A stretch of 64,000 bases of DNA, taken from Photobacterium proteolyticum. GTDB taxonomy: Bacteria; Pseudomonadota; Gammaproteobacteria; Enterobacterales; Vibrionaceae. Of the stretch, positions 56,901 to 64,000 are shown one piece after another (within the stretch, counting starts at the first letter, position 1; each line of letters begins with the position of its first letter). The stretch is from contig NZ_MJIL01000084.1 of the NCBI RefSeq assembly GCF_001939735.1, forward strand, positions 110,032 to 174,031, written 5' to 3'. A program made the translations under genes and the position numbers. Under the pieces are notes generated by a model. It saw only the letters and a program-made list of their open reading frames with translations. It was not told the origin of the DNA and ran no database searches.

Positions 56901-58005
56901 TTTAAGTGATAATTTGGTACGACTAGCCAAACATACCCAAGCTCGTCAGCATTACCTTGCTGCTATTGAGGAAAGCAGTGATGAAGACAACTTACTAAAA
57001 GCAAATTTGTTCCTAAATTATGGTAAGTCTCTGGAAACTCACCACTTGCATGAACAGGCAATAGAAGCCTACTTGACTGCTGAGTCTTTATTAAATGCTG
57101 ACATGTTAGCCGATAAACACTGGCATCAAATGTGGCTGTCTGTGCAAATGGCAAAGCTCTATGTCTTTTATTGGCGCAATCAGTTACAGGATATGCTCAG
57201 CGTCATCAACCTCATTGAAGAAAACGTAGTCGACTTCAACAACCCTACGACTAAAGCGAAGTTCTATGATGCCAAATTACAATATGAATTACGTCACACT
57301 CGCTATGCCTTAACGAAACAACATGTGGAATTGGCAAAACATGCCTTTATCGCTTCTCAGGAAACTGATGACTATCCGCTACAAAATAACTGCCTATTTA
57401 CTTTAGGCTTTACTTGCTTATTTAGCCAGCAATACACAGACGCTCAGCAGTACTTAATACAAGCACTGAAGAATGCAACTGAAAACGCGGATACTACCCT
57501 GAAGACACGCTGTTTAGCTTATCTGACCGTACTGTTTCGACTCCAAGGGAATAGAGTGGAAACTCGCCAGTACTTACGTCAGGCGAAAGAGTTTGCTCAG
57601 AACTCAGGTATGGATGACTACATTGCGATCGCTAATGCCAACGAAGCGTGGCTCGCTTACAAGGATGAAGACTATAAACACGGCCAGACACTAATAGAAC
57701 AATGCAACCATATCTGGAAAGCATTATCGAATGAATTTCCATTTCCTCTGCAATGGTTGGCTTTACTTATTGAGCTCGAACTTATCGCCAGTTCAGTACC
57801 TTTAATTTCCCAAGATATCACCAACCATCGTGTCATTAATATAATCAAAACCATACTTGATTCAAGCCAACACGCACTACCGGCATCGGTTATTAACCCA
57901 TTAAAGGAGGCCATTAATAGTAGAAACATCATAGGCAAACAAAAGTACTGCCAGCAGTCTGTATTATTGGCATTAAATCATGCGAAAGCGCTAGGTTATC
58001 TATAA
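53920..58005 (+). CDS. Ser/Thr kinase - nucleotide cyclase-like - AAA ATPase - TPR fusion protein (TOMM kinase/cyclase type)
   Basis: The protein has about 1360 residues from the ATG at 53920; a TTG at 53881 is open but has no ribosome-binding site. Numbers here count from 53881. The kinase domain (about 35-300) keeps all key residues: GEGGFGQVY, Lys62, HRDIKPAN with Asp161, DFG at 182 and APE at 214. A cyclase-like domain (about 345-530) has GTIGDTTLFYFGYP but lacks the first metal Asp. An AAA-type ATPase follows (GDAGIGKSR near 565; VCEDLHWAD near 705) and the C-terminal 400 residues are TPR-like helices. This architecture is the TOMM system kinase/cyclase fusion. It heads a same-strand run of YcaO, TfuA and FHA genes. 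Confidence 0.85.
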   Translation: MNQAQGTFSTIEDRFCSNNYTILEKIGEGGFGQVYKARQISTQKLVAIKFLRLNEAESQQKKQRSIARFNRECDLVRRLNHPNIVSLIDKGQQGDGLLYAVYEYVNGETLKEHLDSQGPLLPADAAEIMACVLDALAHAHELGIVHRDIKPANIMLFKVGAKQHVKILDFGISTLKSDAKQTDFQTLTLNDEVLGTPKYSAPEQLRGEPSLPQTDIYVWGLVFIECLTGVSTIKGTSAATVFYHQLSSTNVPLGILAGHHSASFFRRVLHKKALERPGNTVDLYNEFQKLNFSDLVPSSAKLNNEAGDHATEILATQTGTYSSTYSRFIERKQISALCVILSEPEGTPDYITYEKQDIIEMLLADQHHQCVDIALRYGASQVGTIGDTTLFYFGYPVVSDNDSRLCARAALDIWNNLNSKQEQLFEKHGVNLELRIGLTKGMMRSIGGNLPEGRVATDAMSLARNAKPDEIVCSSQFQGMLSEQLIFEPQKDVSVPSSLQKYILKGERFSESFGFLRTVKSHGAMFGRQDAFDKLSLIDSPSSTTPLFHLYGDAGIGKSRLLLGLKESYTNTSVVTLQCLPEYKTNALYPILNLITAYFELNSPEADHHLTQAMSSLSAPLAERENCTAILRAWLQPYSRLSAYSEQLINHSLDNLSLNEQKKLLFIAISHLLSLISDEKQGDGHRTSTLFVCEDLHWADTTTIEFIRYFVASDWLAEHHIRWLNSSRNPLPDALVESTYSIVKLTTLTKSDCHSFIRYLLDSQHVSKKVEDLLTERSDGNPLFLEELVTYAQRNALIKKVNGQLDFVVSEPESQVPENLRESLQQKLDGLVFAKDTAQLAAAIGRTFSEQLIHAASDKDASQLQSDLEELQRANLIYIQRNVDGNQYQFKHALVRDAVYESTTIQPTIHSHIACAMEQNFNTGEYSAAMVAEQWAKAQRPSLAVPYYLQAGEQSSHSSIVEDAITYYEKALALSNEDISEHVSKKTKIQALIGLSDNLVRLAKHTQARQHYLAAIEESSDEDNLLKANLFLNYGKSLETHHLHEQAIEAYLTAESLLNADMLADKHWHQMWLSVQMAKLYVFYWRNQLQDMLSVINLIEENVVDFNNPTTKAKFYDAKLQYELRHTRYALTKQHVELAKHAFIASQETDDYPLQNNCLFTLGFTCLFSQQYTDAQQYLIQALKNATENADTTLKTRCLAYLTVLFRLQGNRVETRQYLRQAKEFAQNSGMDDYIAIANANEAWLAYKDEDYKHGQTLIEQCNHIWKALSNEFPFPLQWLALLIELELIASSVPLISQDITNHRVINIIKTILDSSQHALPASVINPLKEAINSRNIIGKQKYCQQSVLLALNHAKALGYL

Positions 58006-58018
58006 ACAAGGATAAATT

Positions 58019-58936
58019 ATGGAAAAAATATCGTTAGAAGAGCTGCAAAATCAGTTAAGCCCATACATTGATGAAAAGGGAAACCTTACTCTTCGCTCAC
58101 AAGATATCTATGTGATAAGAAAAGATGGGAAACGAGCAACTCTTATCAATCATGAAGACTATACCGCCAAAGAGATTAAGCGAATTGAATGGTGCTATAG
58201 TGAAACAGATTACCATTTTTTCTTTGGCTCTCAGAATCAGGGACAGAAGTTACAACAGATTAATATCATTGGCCCTGCTCTTACCAAAATCGTTCCTTGG
58301 AACTTAGAGAAGGCTCAGTGCCCGGCAGGAATTAATCGCGACGACTTAAAACCGGGCTATTTGCTCGATTTGCGCGTTTTGCAACTAAACAGACTACGTG
58401 CTCCACTACGTGAAAGTTCTCAACCTTCATTTGTTCCGGATACTCCAATCGGTCACTTAGAGCCTAAATCAGACCAGCCGATAGTGAGCTTTGCCAATGA
58501 CCACATCCCCACTTCAGCGCTAGAGCAACTCAAAGAGGCTGTTGGCGAGAACCTCTACATCGTATCCTACGTCAATCCTTTGATGGTAAGAGACGATAAC
58601 GAATTTTACCCTTACCATATTCACTATCTCAGTACTGATGACCTTGATCGCTTAGATGCTTTAAATCTTGAGGCTGGAAATAAACAAGACCTAAACGAAT
58701 TGCAACAGGCCATCTCAGAGATGAAGGCCACGATTCACAATCACCGCGATGATATCATCCCCTACATGGAGTCGATAAAAGAGCAGAGTAACACGCTCAC
58801 GGCACAGTCTTTGGCTCGCTATTATCGCGATGCCGGCGTCCAGGTCGGTGCCGTTAATCCTAAAGATGTTCAAGAAGAGAGCCTTCTTGTTGGAACCGTC
58901 TGTACGGTAGCTAACCTCCAAAGCTTCCTTAAATAG
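58019..58936 (+). CDS. Unknown protein of the YcaO/TfuA locus (305 aa)
   Basis: The ATG follows AAGGA by six bases, 13 bp after the fusion kinase. The protein is soluble and has no recognised domain. Its middle has KPGYLLDLRVLQLNRLRAPL and PYHIHYLSTDDLDRLDALNL; the last third is helical with QQAISEMKATIHNHRDDI. Location suggests a partner or substrate-handling role in the modification locus, but nothing in the sequence proves this. Confidence 0.75.
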   Translation: MEKISLEELQNQLSPYIDEKGNLTLRSQDIYVIRKDGKRATLINHEDYTAKEIKRIEWCYSETDYHFFFGSQNQGQKLQQINIIGPALTKIVPWNLEKAQCPAGINRDDLKPGYLLDLRVLQLNRLRAPLRESSQPSFVPDTPIGHLEPKSDQPIVSFANDHIPTSALEQLKEAVGENLYIVSYVNPLMVRDDNEFYPYHIHYLSTDDLDRLDALNLEAGNKQDLNELQQAISEMKATIHNHRDDIIPYMESIKEQSNTLTAQSLARYYRDAGVQVGAVNPKDVQEESLLVGTVCTVANLQSFLK

Positions 58937-59004
58937 CAAGTAGCAATAGAACAAATAGCCAAGCTTTTTGCTTGGCTATTACTGCTTAAATCCAAGGATA
59001 TTTG

Positions 59005-60228
59005 ATGATCTCAAAAAAACATCAGAGAGGAACCCATCGCTCGCGGTCTCCACAATCTACCTTCGATAAAATTTCCCCGTTCTTAAAGGAGATGGGGATC
59101 ACCCGTATTGCGAATATTACCGGGCTAGACCATATCGGGATCCCTGTCATCACAGTTTGTCGCCCAGAGTCATGTGCAATATCTGTTGCTCAAGGAAAGG
59201 GGCTGGACCTCATCTCTGCGAAAGTCTCGGGGGCAATGGAGGCGATAGAAACCTACCACGCAGAGCACATTGATTTACCTCTGAAGTTAGCAAGCTATAA
59301 CCAAATAGCGTCAAAACATCATGTTGTCGATATCACTGGCTTACCTAAAATGGCTTTCAGTACTTTTTCTGAGCACAGTCAGCGCCTCTGGATCGAGGGT
59401 GATGAACTTTTCACCAACACACCCATCTACATTCCATATGATGTCATTCACTGTAATTACACACTGCCACTCCCAACGGGAAGCGGAACATTTGTTATGA
59501 GTTCCAATGGTCTTGCATCTGGAAATAGCACAGAGGAAGCAATCGTGCATGGGCTGTGTGAAGTCATAGAGCGAGACGCCCTGGCCTTGTGGCGGGTAGA
59601 AAAGGATCACTTAAGCCAACAAGACACTCGCCTCCTCAAGCTTGATACTGTCGATGACTTAGATTGCCTTTCGGTAATAAGAAAATACCAGGCAGCTGAT
59701 ATTGATATCCAGGTTTGGGATATTACGTCGGATATAGGGTTACCAAGCTTCTACTGCAAAATTATACCGAAAAGCAAAACAACCGGCCCTCACTACCCGT
59801 CTGCAGGCTCAGGCACTCACCCTTGCAAAAGTATTGCGCTATTAAGGGCACTCACCGAAGCGGCTCAAACCCGATTAACCATGATATCAGGCTCAAGAGA
59901 TGACATTGAAGCTAACAACTACCAGACTTCGGCCTCATCAATTAGAAGTATCGACTCAACCTCAACTCACGGCGCAAGAAGCTTTCAAGATATCGTTAGC
60001 TGGAACTTTGAACACTTTGAGCACGACATTGAGCTTATTCTGCACAAACTAAATAACGTAGGGTTAACACAAGTTGGGGTTGTTAACCTGACAAAAGATG
60101 ACTATCAGATTCCTGTTGTCAGAGTTGTTGTTCCTGGCCTGGAAGGTATTGATGACTCGCCAGGATATGTTGGCGGTCAACGTGCACTTAAAACGAAAGA
60201 TATACTGACTCAAGGAGGGGAAAAATGA
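59005..60228 (+). CDS. YcaO-domain ATP-dependent peptide backbone-modifying enzyme
   Basis: The start at 59005 is preferred because AAGGA lies six bases upstream; a TTG at 59002 is adjacent. The 407-residue protein has the YcaO ATP-site segments: SGAMEAIETYHAEH near 77, EEAIVHGLCEVIERDALALW near 180 and ALTEAAQTRL near 290. YcaO enzymes phosphorylate a peptide-bond oxygen to form azolines, amidines or thioamides. The C-terminus lacks the proline-rich tail of E. coli YcaO-like azole enzymes. Its stop overlaps the start of the TfuA-like gene by four bases, the usual pairing for thioamide-forming YcaO proteins. Confidence 0.92.
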   Translation: MISKKHQRGTHRSRSPQSTFDKISPFLKEMGITRIANITGLDHIGIPVITVCRPESCAISVAQGKGLDLISAKVSGAMEAIETYHAEHIDLPLKLASYNQIASKHHVVDITGLPKMAFSTFSEHSQRLWIEGDELFTNTPIYIPYDVIHCNYTLPLPTGSGTFVMSSNGLASGNSTEEAIVHGLCEVIERDALALWRVEKDHLSQQDTRLLKLDTVDDLDCLSVIRKYQAADIDIQVWDITSDIGLPSFYCKIIPKSKTTGPHYPSAGSGTHPCKSIALLRALTEAAQTRLTMISGSRDDIEANNYQTSASSIRSIDSTSTHGARSFQDIVSWNFEHFEHDIELILHKLNNVGLTQVGVVNLTKDDYQIPVVRVVVPGLEGIDDSPGYVGGQRALKTKDILTQGGEK

Positions 60229-61556
60229 GGACTATCATATTCTCAGGGCCAACCCTTACCGCAGATAAGATTTCAACCATTATTCAAGCGGACTGCCGCC
60301 CACCCGCGAAACAAGGTGACATATATTTAGCCACGCATGATAAGCCTGATAGCATTGTTTTGATTGATGGATATTTTGAAAGTGTTCCAGCTGTTTGGCA
60401 CAAAGAAATACTGTATGCCATTTCTCTGGGAATAAACGTATACGGCTGCTCCAGTATGGGCGCGTTACGAGCCGCGGAATTATCAAGCCTTGGTATGAAA
60501 GGTTTTGGCTTTGTCTTCGAACAGTTTCACTCTGGACATTTAGAAGATGACGACGAAGTTGCGTTAGTTCATGGTCCAGCTGAACTCGGCTACCCTAGCC
60601 TATCTACCCCCATGATTAATATTAGAGCGACGTTAGATGCGGCTGTTGCTCACCACATTATTGACGCTAGTGAGTCAGCTCAGCTTGTACTTGCCTTGAA
60701 AGAGCTCCACTACCCCAAACGCTCCTTTGACAATCTCAAACAGTACGCAACAAAGCTAATGGATAAAGCGAAATCACAACCTCTGTGTAACTTTATCGAC
60801 AGCCATTCTATTGATATAAAACAACAAGATGCGTTATCGCTACTTCAATCTTTAGCAAGTTCAAACGCAGATGAAATAATACCGGAGAAAAAAAGAAGTC
60901 ATTTTGCCAAAACAGACGCTTGGGAAAGGCTCGTGTCGAAATTAGATCAGCAACGCAAGCTTGAATTGAATTCAGTTACAGATGAAGAGCTAGACAGAGA
61001 GCTCAAACTCGAAGGTCGCTACCGAGAATATAAACAGCAGGCTATAGCCAGAAAAGCCGCATTGCGTTCTGCCGTATCTCATCTCCCTGATACCCATAAC
61101 CTGAAGAAAAGTGCACTTTTGGAGCTTGCTTTCCATCAATCTGCGCTCGAAAAACAAGAATTAGACTTTCCCAAACTCGCTCTCTGGGCTAATTCCCAAC
61201 AAGTCAGTTCCAATGAATTCGATCGCTTAGTGGAAACCCAATCTCTATTGGCTTGGTTAGATCACTGTGATCAACAAACAGCCAGTGAGATGCTAGATAT
61301 ATTGAAGCTGACAAACCAGTTCGCTGAATACCAGAAGAAAATTGAGTTCAAACGTGCTCATCAACCACAACCTCTTTCCGACTTGGCGCTAACTGAGCAG
61401 GAATTGTGGGATTGGTATATAGCTCGAAAGCAAAACACAATCACAACAAAAGACCCAAACGATTTATATCTGATACTGGGCTTTACGTCCCGAGAAGAAC
61501 TGGCAGAAGCCATAGCGCAAGATTATCACTACTACCTACAGAAAGGAGCAAAATAA
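60225..61556 (+). CDS. TfuA-like protein (YcaO partner) with long C-terminal extension
   Basis: The first 120 residues match the TfuA core: DSIVLIDGYFESVPAVWHKE near 44 and INVYGCSSMGALRAAELSSL near 72. The remaining 300 residues are mostly helical and charged and unknown to me. TfuA-like proteins work with YcaO in thioamidation, possibly by releasing or handling sulfide. Start and stop overlap both neighbours (ATGA and TAATG), so the three are translated together. Confidence 0.9.
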   Translation: MRTIIFSGPTLTADKISTIIQADCRPPAKQGDIYLATHDKPDSIVLIDGYFESVPAVWHKEILYAISLGINVYGCSSMGALRAAELSSLGMKGFGFVFEQFHSGHLEDDDEVALVHGPAELGYPSLSTPMINIRATLDAAVAHHIIDASESAQLVLALKELHYPKRSFDNLKQYATKLMDKAKSQPLCNFIDSHSIDIKQQDALSLLQSLASSNADEIIPEKKRSHFAKTDAWERLVSKLDQQRKLELNSVTDEELDRELKLEGRYREYKQQAIARKAALRSAVSHLPDTHNLKKSALLELAFHQSALEKQELDFPKLALWANSQQVSSNEFDRLVETQSLLAWLDHCDQQTASEMLDILKLTNQFAEYQKKIEFKRAHQPQPLSDLALTEQELWDWYIARKQNTITTKDPNDLYLILGFTSREELAEAIAQDYHYYLQKGAK

Positions 61557-61900
61557 TGAATGAGAACCTAACACTCAACCTAATCGCAGCATTGGAAATC
61601 AAACGTGAAGATGAGCAAAAGTTCAAAGAACTATCGAATCTTGTTTTCCCTCCTCTAGCTCGTGAAACAGCCTGGACATTGACCTCTTTATGGATAGCCC
61701 CTGAAGAGAACTCCTCATCATTGAAAGTTCAAAACCAATGGCAAACAAATGCTGAGTCAACGGCTGTTGTCGAGTCCGAACTAAATAGAGCAATGGAGAA
61801 GCTTATTCAAACGCTTCCAAACTACCAACAAAATCTCGAAATGTTGGATACACTTATAGACCAAGAGTCCATTTACTATGCAACTAGCTACACAATTTGA
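61556..61900 (+). CDS. Unknown small protein of the YcaO/TfuA locus (114 aa)
   Basis: The ATG at 61556 overlaps the TfuA stop. The acidic, helical protein begins MNENLTLNLIAALEIKREDE and ends ESIYYATSYTI, without any cysteine. Its size and leader-like charged N-terminus allow it to be a modified substrate or a recognition partner. No family is identified. The frame is also open upstream inside the TfuA gene, but that is a shadow. Confidence 0.7.
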   Translation: MNENLTLNLIAALEIKREDEQKFKELSNLVFPPLARETAWTLTSLWIAPEENSSSLKVQNQWQTNAESTAVVESELNRAMEKLIQTLPNYQQNLEMLDTLIDQESIYYATSYTI

Positions 61901-61939
61901 TATCAGCGACATTTGGCAATTAATAGAGTGAGAAAAAAC

Positions 61940-62923
61940 ATGGCTTTTCTAACTAATCAAAAATACTCAAGCCCAGTTTACCTCAAAGCTTTCCACCAGT
62001 TCGGGCGCCTATCCTCTACCGTAGATACAACAATTGCCCTTCCGGATGTGTCGAGAATTCATGCTGTTATTGAGTTCCAAAAGCATTGGTATATCAGAGA
62101 TCTAAGTAAAAACGGGCTACGAGTAAATGGTAAGTTGATTAAGGCAAATCACCCACAATTGCTTCATATCAACGATCAAATTACCTTCTCCAGTGCGCAA
62201 TGTGCTCCGTTCATTGTTAGAAGCCTAGAGCCACCAAAGGATATCTTGCTGCCTACCCTCCAAGAACATGGCGATGATCATGACATTCAGCCGATTTATC
62301 TTGAGCACTATCACTTTTTGCCCGATGAATCCTCACCTGAGCTTGTGGTCTTTTATGATCAAGAGTCTCAGCAATGGCAATGTGAACATTTTGAAAACAG
62401 TATACTTAGCCCCTTACATGACGGGGAGCAACTTAAGTTCTCAAAGCAGACATGGCAGTTATTTAAGTGTGAATCCCCTGAAAATATGGACACCTTGTGC
62501 CTGTCAGCACAAGAAAAAAATGACCTTTGCTATGTCTTTAATATTAGCCAAGATGAGGAACTGACCGAGTTAATGATTCAAAGTGCTAGTGAGTCTATCG
62601 ATTGTCAGGCTCGAAGCCACCATTACTTAACCGCAATTCTCGCGCGCTATAAGGCAGAAGATATAAAACAGAATGTACCCGAGCCTTCGCAAGGCTGGCG
62701 TTCAATTGAACAGCTGACAAAAGACTTAGGATTACCCGAAACCCACATTAATATACAGGTGCATCGAGCCCGTAAGCAGCTTTCAGAGTTACGACAAACA
62801 ACGGGAATTATGATTCCAGATCTTATAGAAAGAAAGCGCGGACGCATCAGGCTTGCTATTAATGATTATCAGGTAATCAAAGGAAGTCACTTAGAGATAG
62901 ATACCAGAGGCTTAGCGGCTTAG
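61940..62923 (+). CDS. FHA domain protein with C-terminal winged-helix-like domain
   Basis: The ATG at 61940 has GTGAG seven bases upstream; a TTG at 61913 is in frame. The N-terminal 90 residues form an FHA domain: FGRLSS, LPDVSRIHAVIEF and SKNGLRVNGKL carry the Gly-Arg, Ser/His and Asn positions that read phospho-threonine. The last 90 residues (GWRSIEQLTKDLGLPETHI, VHRARKQLSELR) look like a winged helix with a basic tail. This is what a kinase-responsive transcription regulator would look like. It is the last gene of the run and is followed by a terminator. Confidence 0.85.
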   Translation: MAFLTNQKYSSPVYLKAFHQFGRLSSTVDTTIALPDVSRIHAVIEFQKHWYIRDLSKNGLRVNGKLIKANHPQLLHINDQITFSSAQCAPFIVRSLEPPKDILLPTLQEHGDDHDIQPIYLEHYHFLPDESSPELVVFYDQESQQWQCEHFENSILSPLHDGEQLKFSKQTWQLFKCESPENMDTLCLSAQEKNDLCYVFNISQDEELTELMIQSASESIDCQARSHHYLTAILARYKAEDIKQNVPEPSQGWRSIEQLTKDLGLPETHINIQVHRARKQLSELRQTTGIMIPDLIERKRGRIRLAINDYQVIKGSHLEIDTRGLAA

Positions 62924-62936
62924 TCCAGCCTTACTT

Positions 62937-62964
62937 GAAGTGGCCACCGTTAAGTGGCCACTTC
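62937..62964 (+). terminator. Terminator of the YcaO/TfuA/FHA run
   Basis: GAAGTGGCCAC and GTGGCCACTTC pair around six bases, 14 bp after the FHA stop. Confidence 0.8.
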
Positions 62965-63824
62965 TGTTGGTGCTCATAACCCGATCAGCCTTTACTTGTA
63001 TCTATTTATACTAATTACTCTATTATTTTAAAAAATGCAATGACTCTTAGAATGAAGCAGAGCTCCCAATTATTCTCTAGGTTATCCCCCCCAATCAGCC
63101 ATTAGCAGCACAAGAAAGTTCGTGTAATAACATGTAATGTTTTTATATGACCATTAAGGCTACATTTATCTCATAAAGTGAACAACGTAGCACTAATACT
63201 GTGAATCAACCATTGTTCTTGCTAGATATTGATGCCATTTAGGCGATAACTTAATAAAAGGATTGTTACATGAGCCTCAAAGAGGTTAGCAACAGATTTG
63301 AATGGTACCCCTTTAGCCATGCAAATCAGCGCAAGACAAGACAGTGAAATTCAGTTTGCCAGTCAATTGCTTGGCAAATAGCAGTACAGCGTAAAAATGG
63401 ATTTATCAAACACACTCCTAAAGTACTGCTTAGAAAAAAGCTTGAGAAATAACAACACTAAAATCAGTGAGGCACTCGAAGATATCAAAGCAATGAACAA
63501 GGCCATCGGGCTAGGTATACCTGTTAGAAGGTCTGTGATTTTAATTACGTTGATTTAAAAAGCGCATTATATTGGTTTGATATAAAAGGAAATTAAATGC
63601 TGAATATTGAGTACTATTCTAAGTGGCGTCTAAATGAACCTTTTAGTTCATACCTTTCTCTAAGTTAAGTTCAAAAAATCTGATGACGATAGTTCTTAAT
63701 CAATACAAATTTTATTTTTATGGGCTTCATACTCCAAGAACCAATCTCCCAACAATGTAATGAAGCAATAATCAAGCCTTCGAAACTTTTAACTATTTTA
63801 AACAAAACACAAGGATAAATAACT
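62965..63824. other. AT-rich region between the FHA gene and the candidate precursor
   Basis: It has several short open frames with ribosome-binding sites but no recognised gene: 63270 (25 codons), 63597-63668 (23 aa) and a frame from 63319 to 63558 broken by one in-frame TAG at 63379. Confidence 0.45.
63319..63558 (+). pseudogene. Short hypothetical frame interrupted by an in-frame amber codon
   Basis: Reading from ATG at 63319 gives 20 residues, then TAG at 63379, and the same frame continues with ATG at 63397 for 53 more residues (MDLSNTLLKYCLEKSLRNNN at its start). It is helical and basic. It could be a decayed small gene or two unrelated frames. I recognise no family. Confidence 0.3.
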
Positions 63825-63938
63825 ATGAGTAATGTTATTTCCGTACCGAATGAGAGTGGTACAATGATGACACTAGATGGTGTTGAGTATTATCTAAATA
63901 CGGTACCAGCCACTAGCTCTCGGCGTTTTTCAAGGTAG
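63825..63938 (+). CDS. Candidate RiPP precursor peptide (37 aa)
   Basis: The 37-codon ORF starts MSNVISVPNESGTMMTL, continues DGVEYYLNT and ends PATSSRRFSR. The sequence CAAGGATAAAT before the ATG matches the ribosome-binding region of the 305-residue gene of the locus. It lacks cysteine, has a leader-like front half and a short Ser/Thr/Arg-rich end, as expected for a peptide that is modified on its backbone. It lies about 0.9 kb after the FHA gene on the same strand. No known precursor family is recognised. Confidence 0.5.
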   Translation: MSNVISVPNESGTMMTLDGVEYYLNTVPATSSRRFSR

Positions 63939-63955
63939 TTGTCGCCTAATCATGT

Positions 63956-64000
63956 TTAAGCAGCTTGTTCCAACTGCTCGTTTATATCTGGTTTCTCTGG
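63956..64000 (-). CDS. Possible C-terminal end of a gene running off the right edge
   Basis: On the minus strand a frame enters from the right edge and ends PEKPDINEQLEQAA with TAA at 63956. Only 14 codons are visible, so neither reality nor identity can be judged. The peptide ends like some transposases. Confidence 0.25.
   Translation of the reverse strand, partial: PEKPDINEQLEQAA

Noticed and set aside
53920..62923. Classical azole-forming TOMM cluster
   Set aside because: No SagB-type dehydrogenase, no E1-like cyclase partner and no cysteine-rich precursor is encoded in the visible region.

Overview
The window looks like a chromosomal stretch from a member of the Vibrionaceae (Vibrio/Photobacterium/Enterovibrio type). 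The reasons are the moderate GC content with AT-rich gaps, the gene repertoire (YqhC/YqhD, MipA/OmpV porin, DhaK/DhaM, RND pumps, ECF43-type sigma with a Ser/Thr kinase) and a short palindromic element of a kind I associate with these genera. This assignment is an inference from gene content, not from a marker gene. I saw no rRNA, tRNA, CRISPR array, prophage or complete insertion sequence.

Layout. 1-9.4 kb: metabolic and regulatory genes, mostly divergent regulator/target pairs (LysR/AhpD-like plus a PNPOx-ferredoxin reductase fusion; YqhC-like/YqhD; Lrp/DMT exporter; OmpV-like porin; aspartoacylase-like). 9.6-14 kb: HAD phosphatase, a two-gene unit of leaderless cysteine-protease inhibitors (chagasin-type and cystatin-type), GFA/HxlR pair, outer-membrane protein. 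14.8-18.6 kb: three-gene envelope module (multi-TM protein, exported VWA-like protein, OmpA-like lipoprotein) with no function I recognise. 18.9-20.7 kb: dhaK-dhaM without dhaL. 21-26.4 kb: YtkA-like, di-haem peroxidase and membrane protein; thioredoxin 2; DoxX/LysR pair. 27-30.6 kb: a 1180-residue Ig-repeat lipoprotein. 30.6-35.6 kb: formate module (FNT channel, cysteine-type formate dehydrogenase and two electron-transfer subunits). 37-43.6 kb: carbamate kinase, a 264-bp MITE-like element, then a Ser/Thr kinase, exported protein, ECF-type sigma and a downstream lipoprotein. 43.6-53.6 kb: LysE, TetR/HPP pair with a perfect palindrome between them, LysR and PhzF gene remnants, AlkC/AlkD-type protein, RND pump with LysR.

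53.9-64 kb: the most unusual region. A Ser/Thr kinase + degenerate nucleotide cyclase + AAA-type ATPase + TPR fusion is followed on the same strand by an unknown 305-residue protein, a YcaO protein, a TfuA-like protein, an unknown 114-residue protein and an FHA-winged-helix protein. About 0.9 kb further on is a 37-codon ORF with the same ribosome-binding context. This fits a ribosomally made, post-translationally modified peptide (RiPP) locus. YcaO plus TfuA without a flavin dehydrogenase or E1-like partner points to backbone thioamidation or a related change rather than azole formation. Kinase plus FHA suggests phospho-threonine signalling wired into the locus. The product and the true substrate are not established by the sequence.
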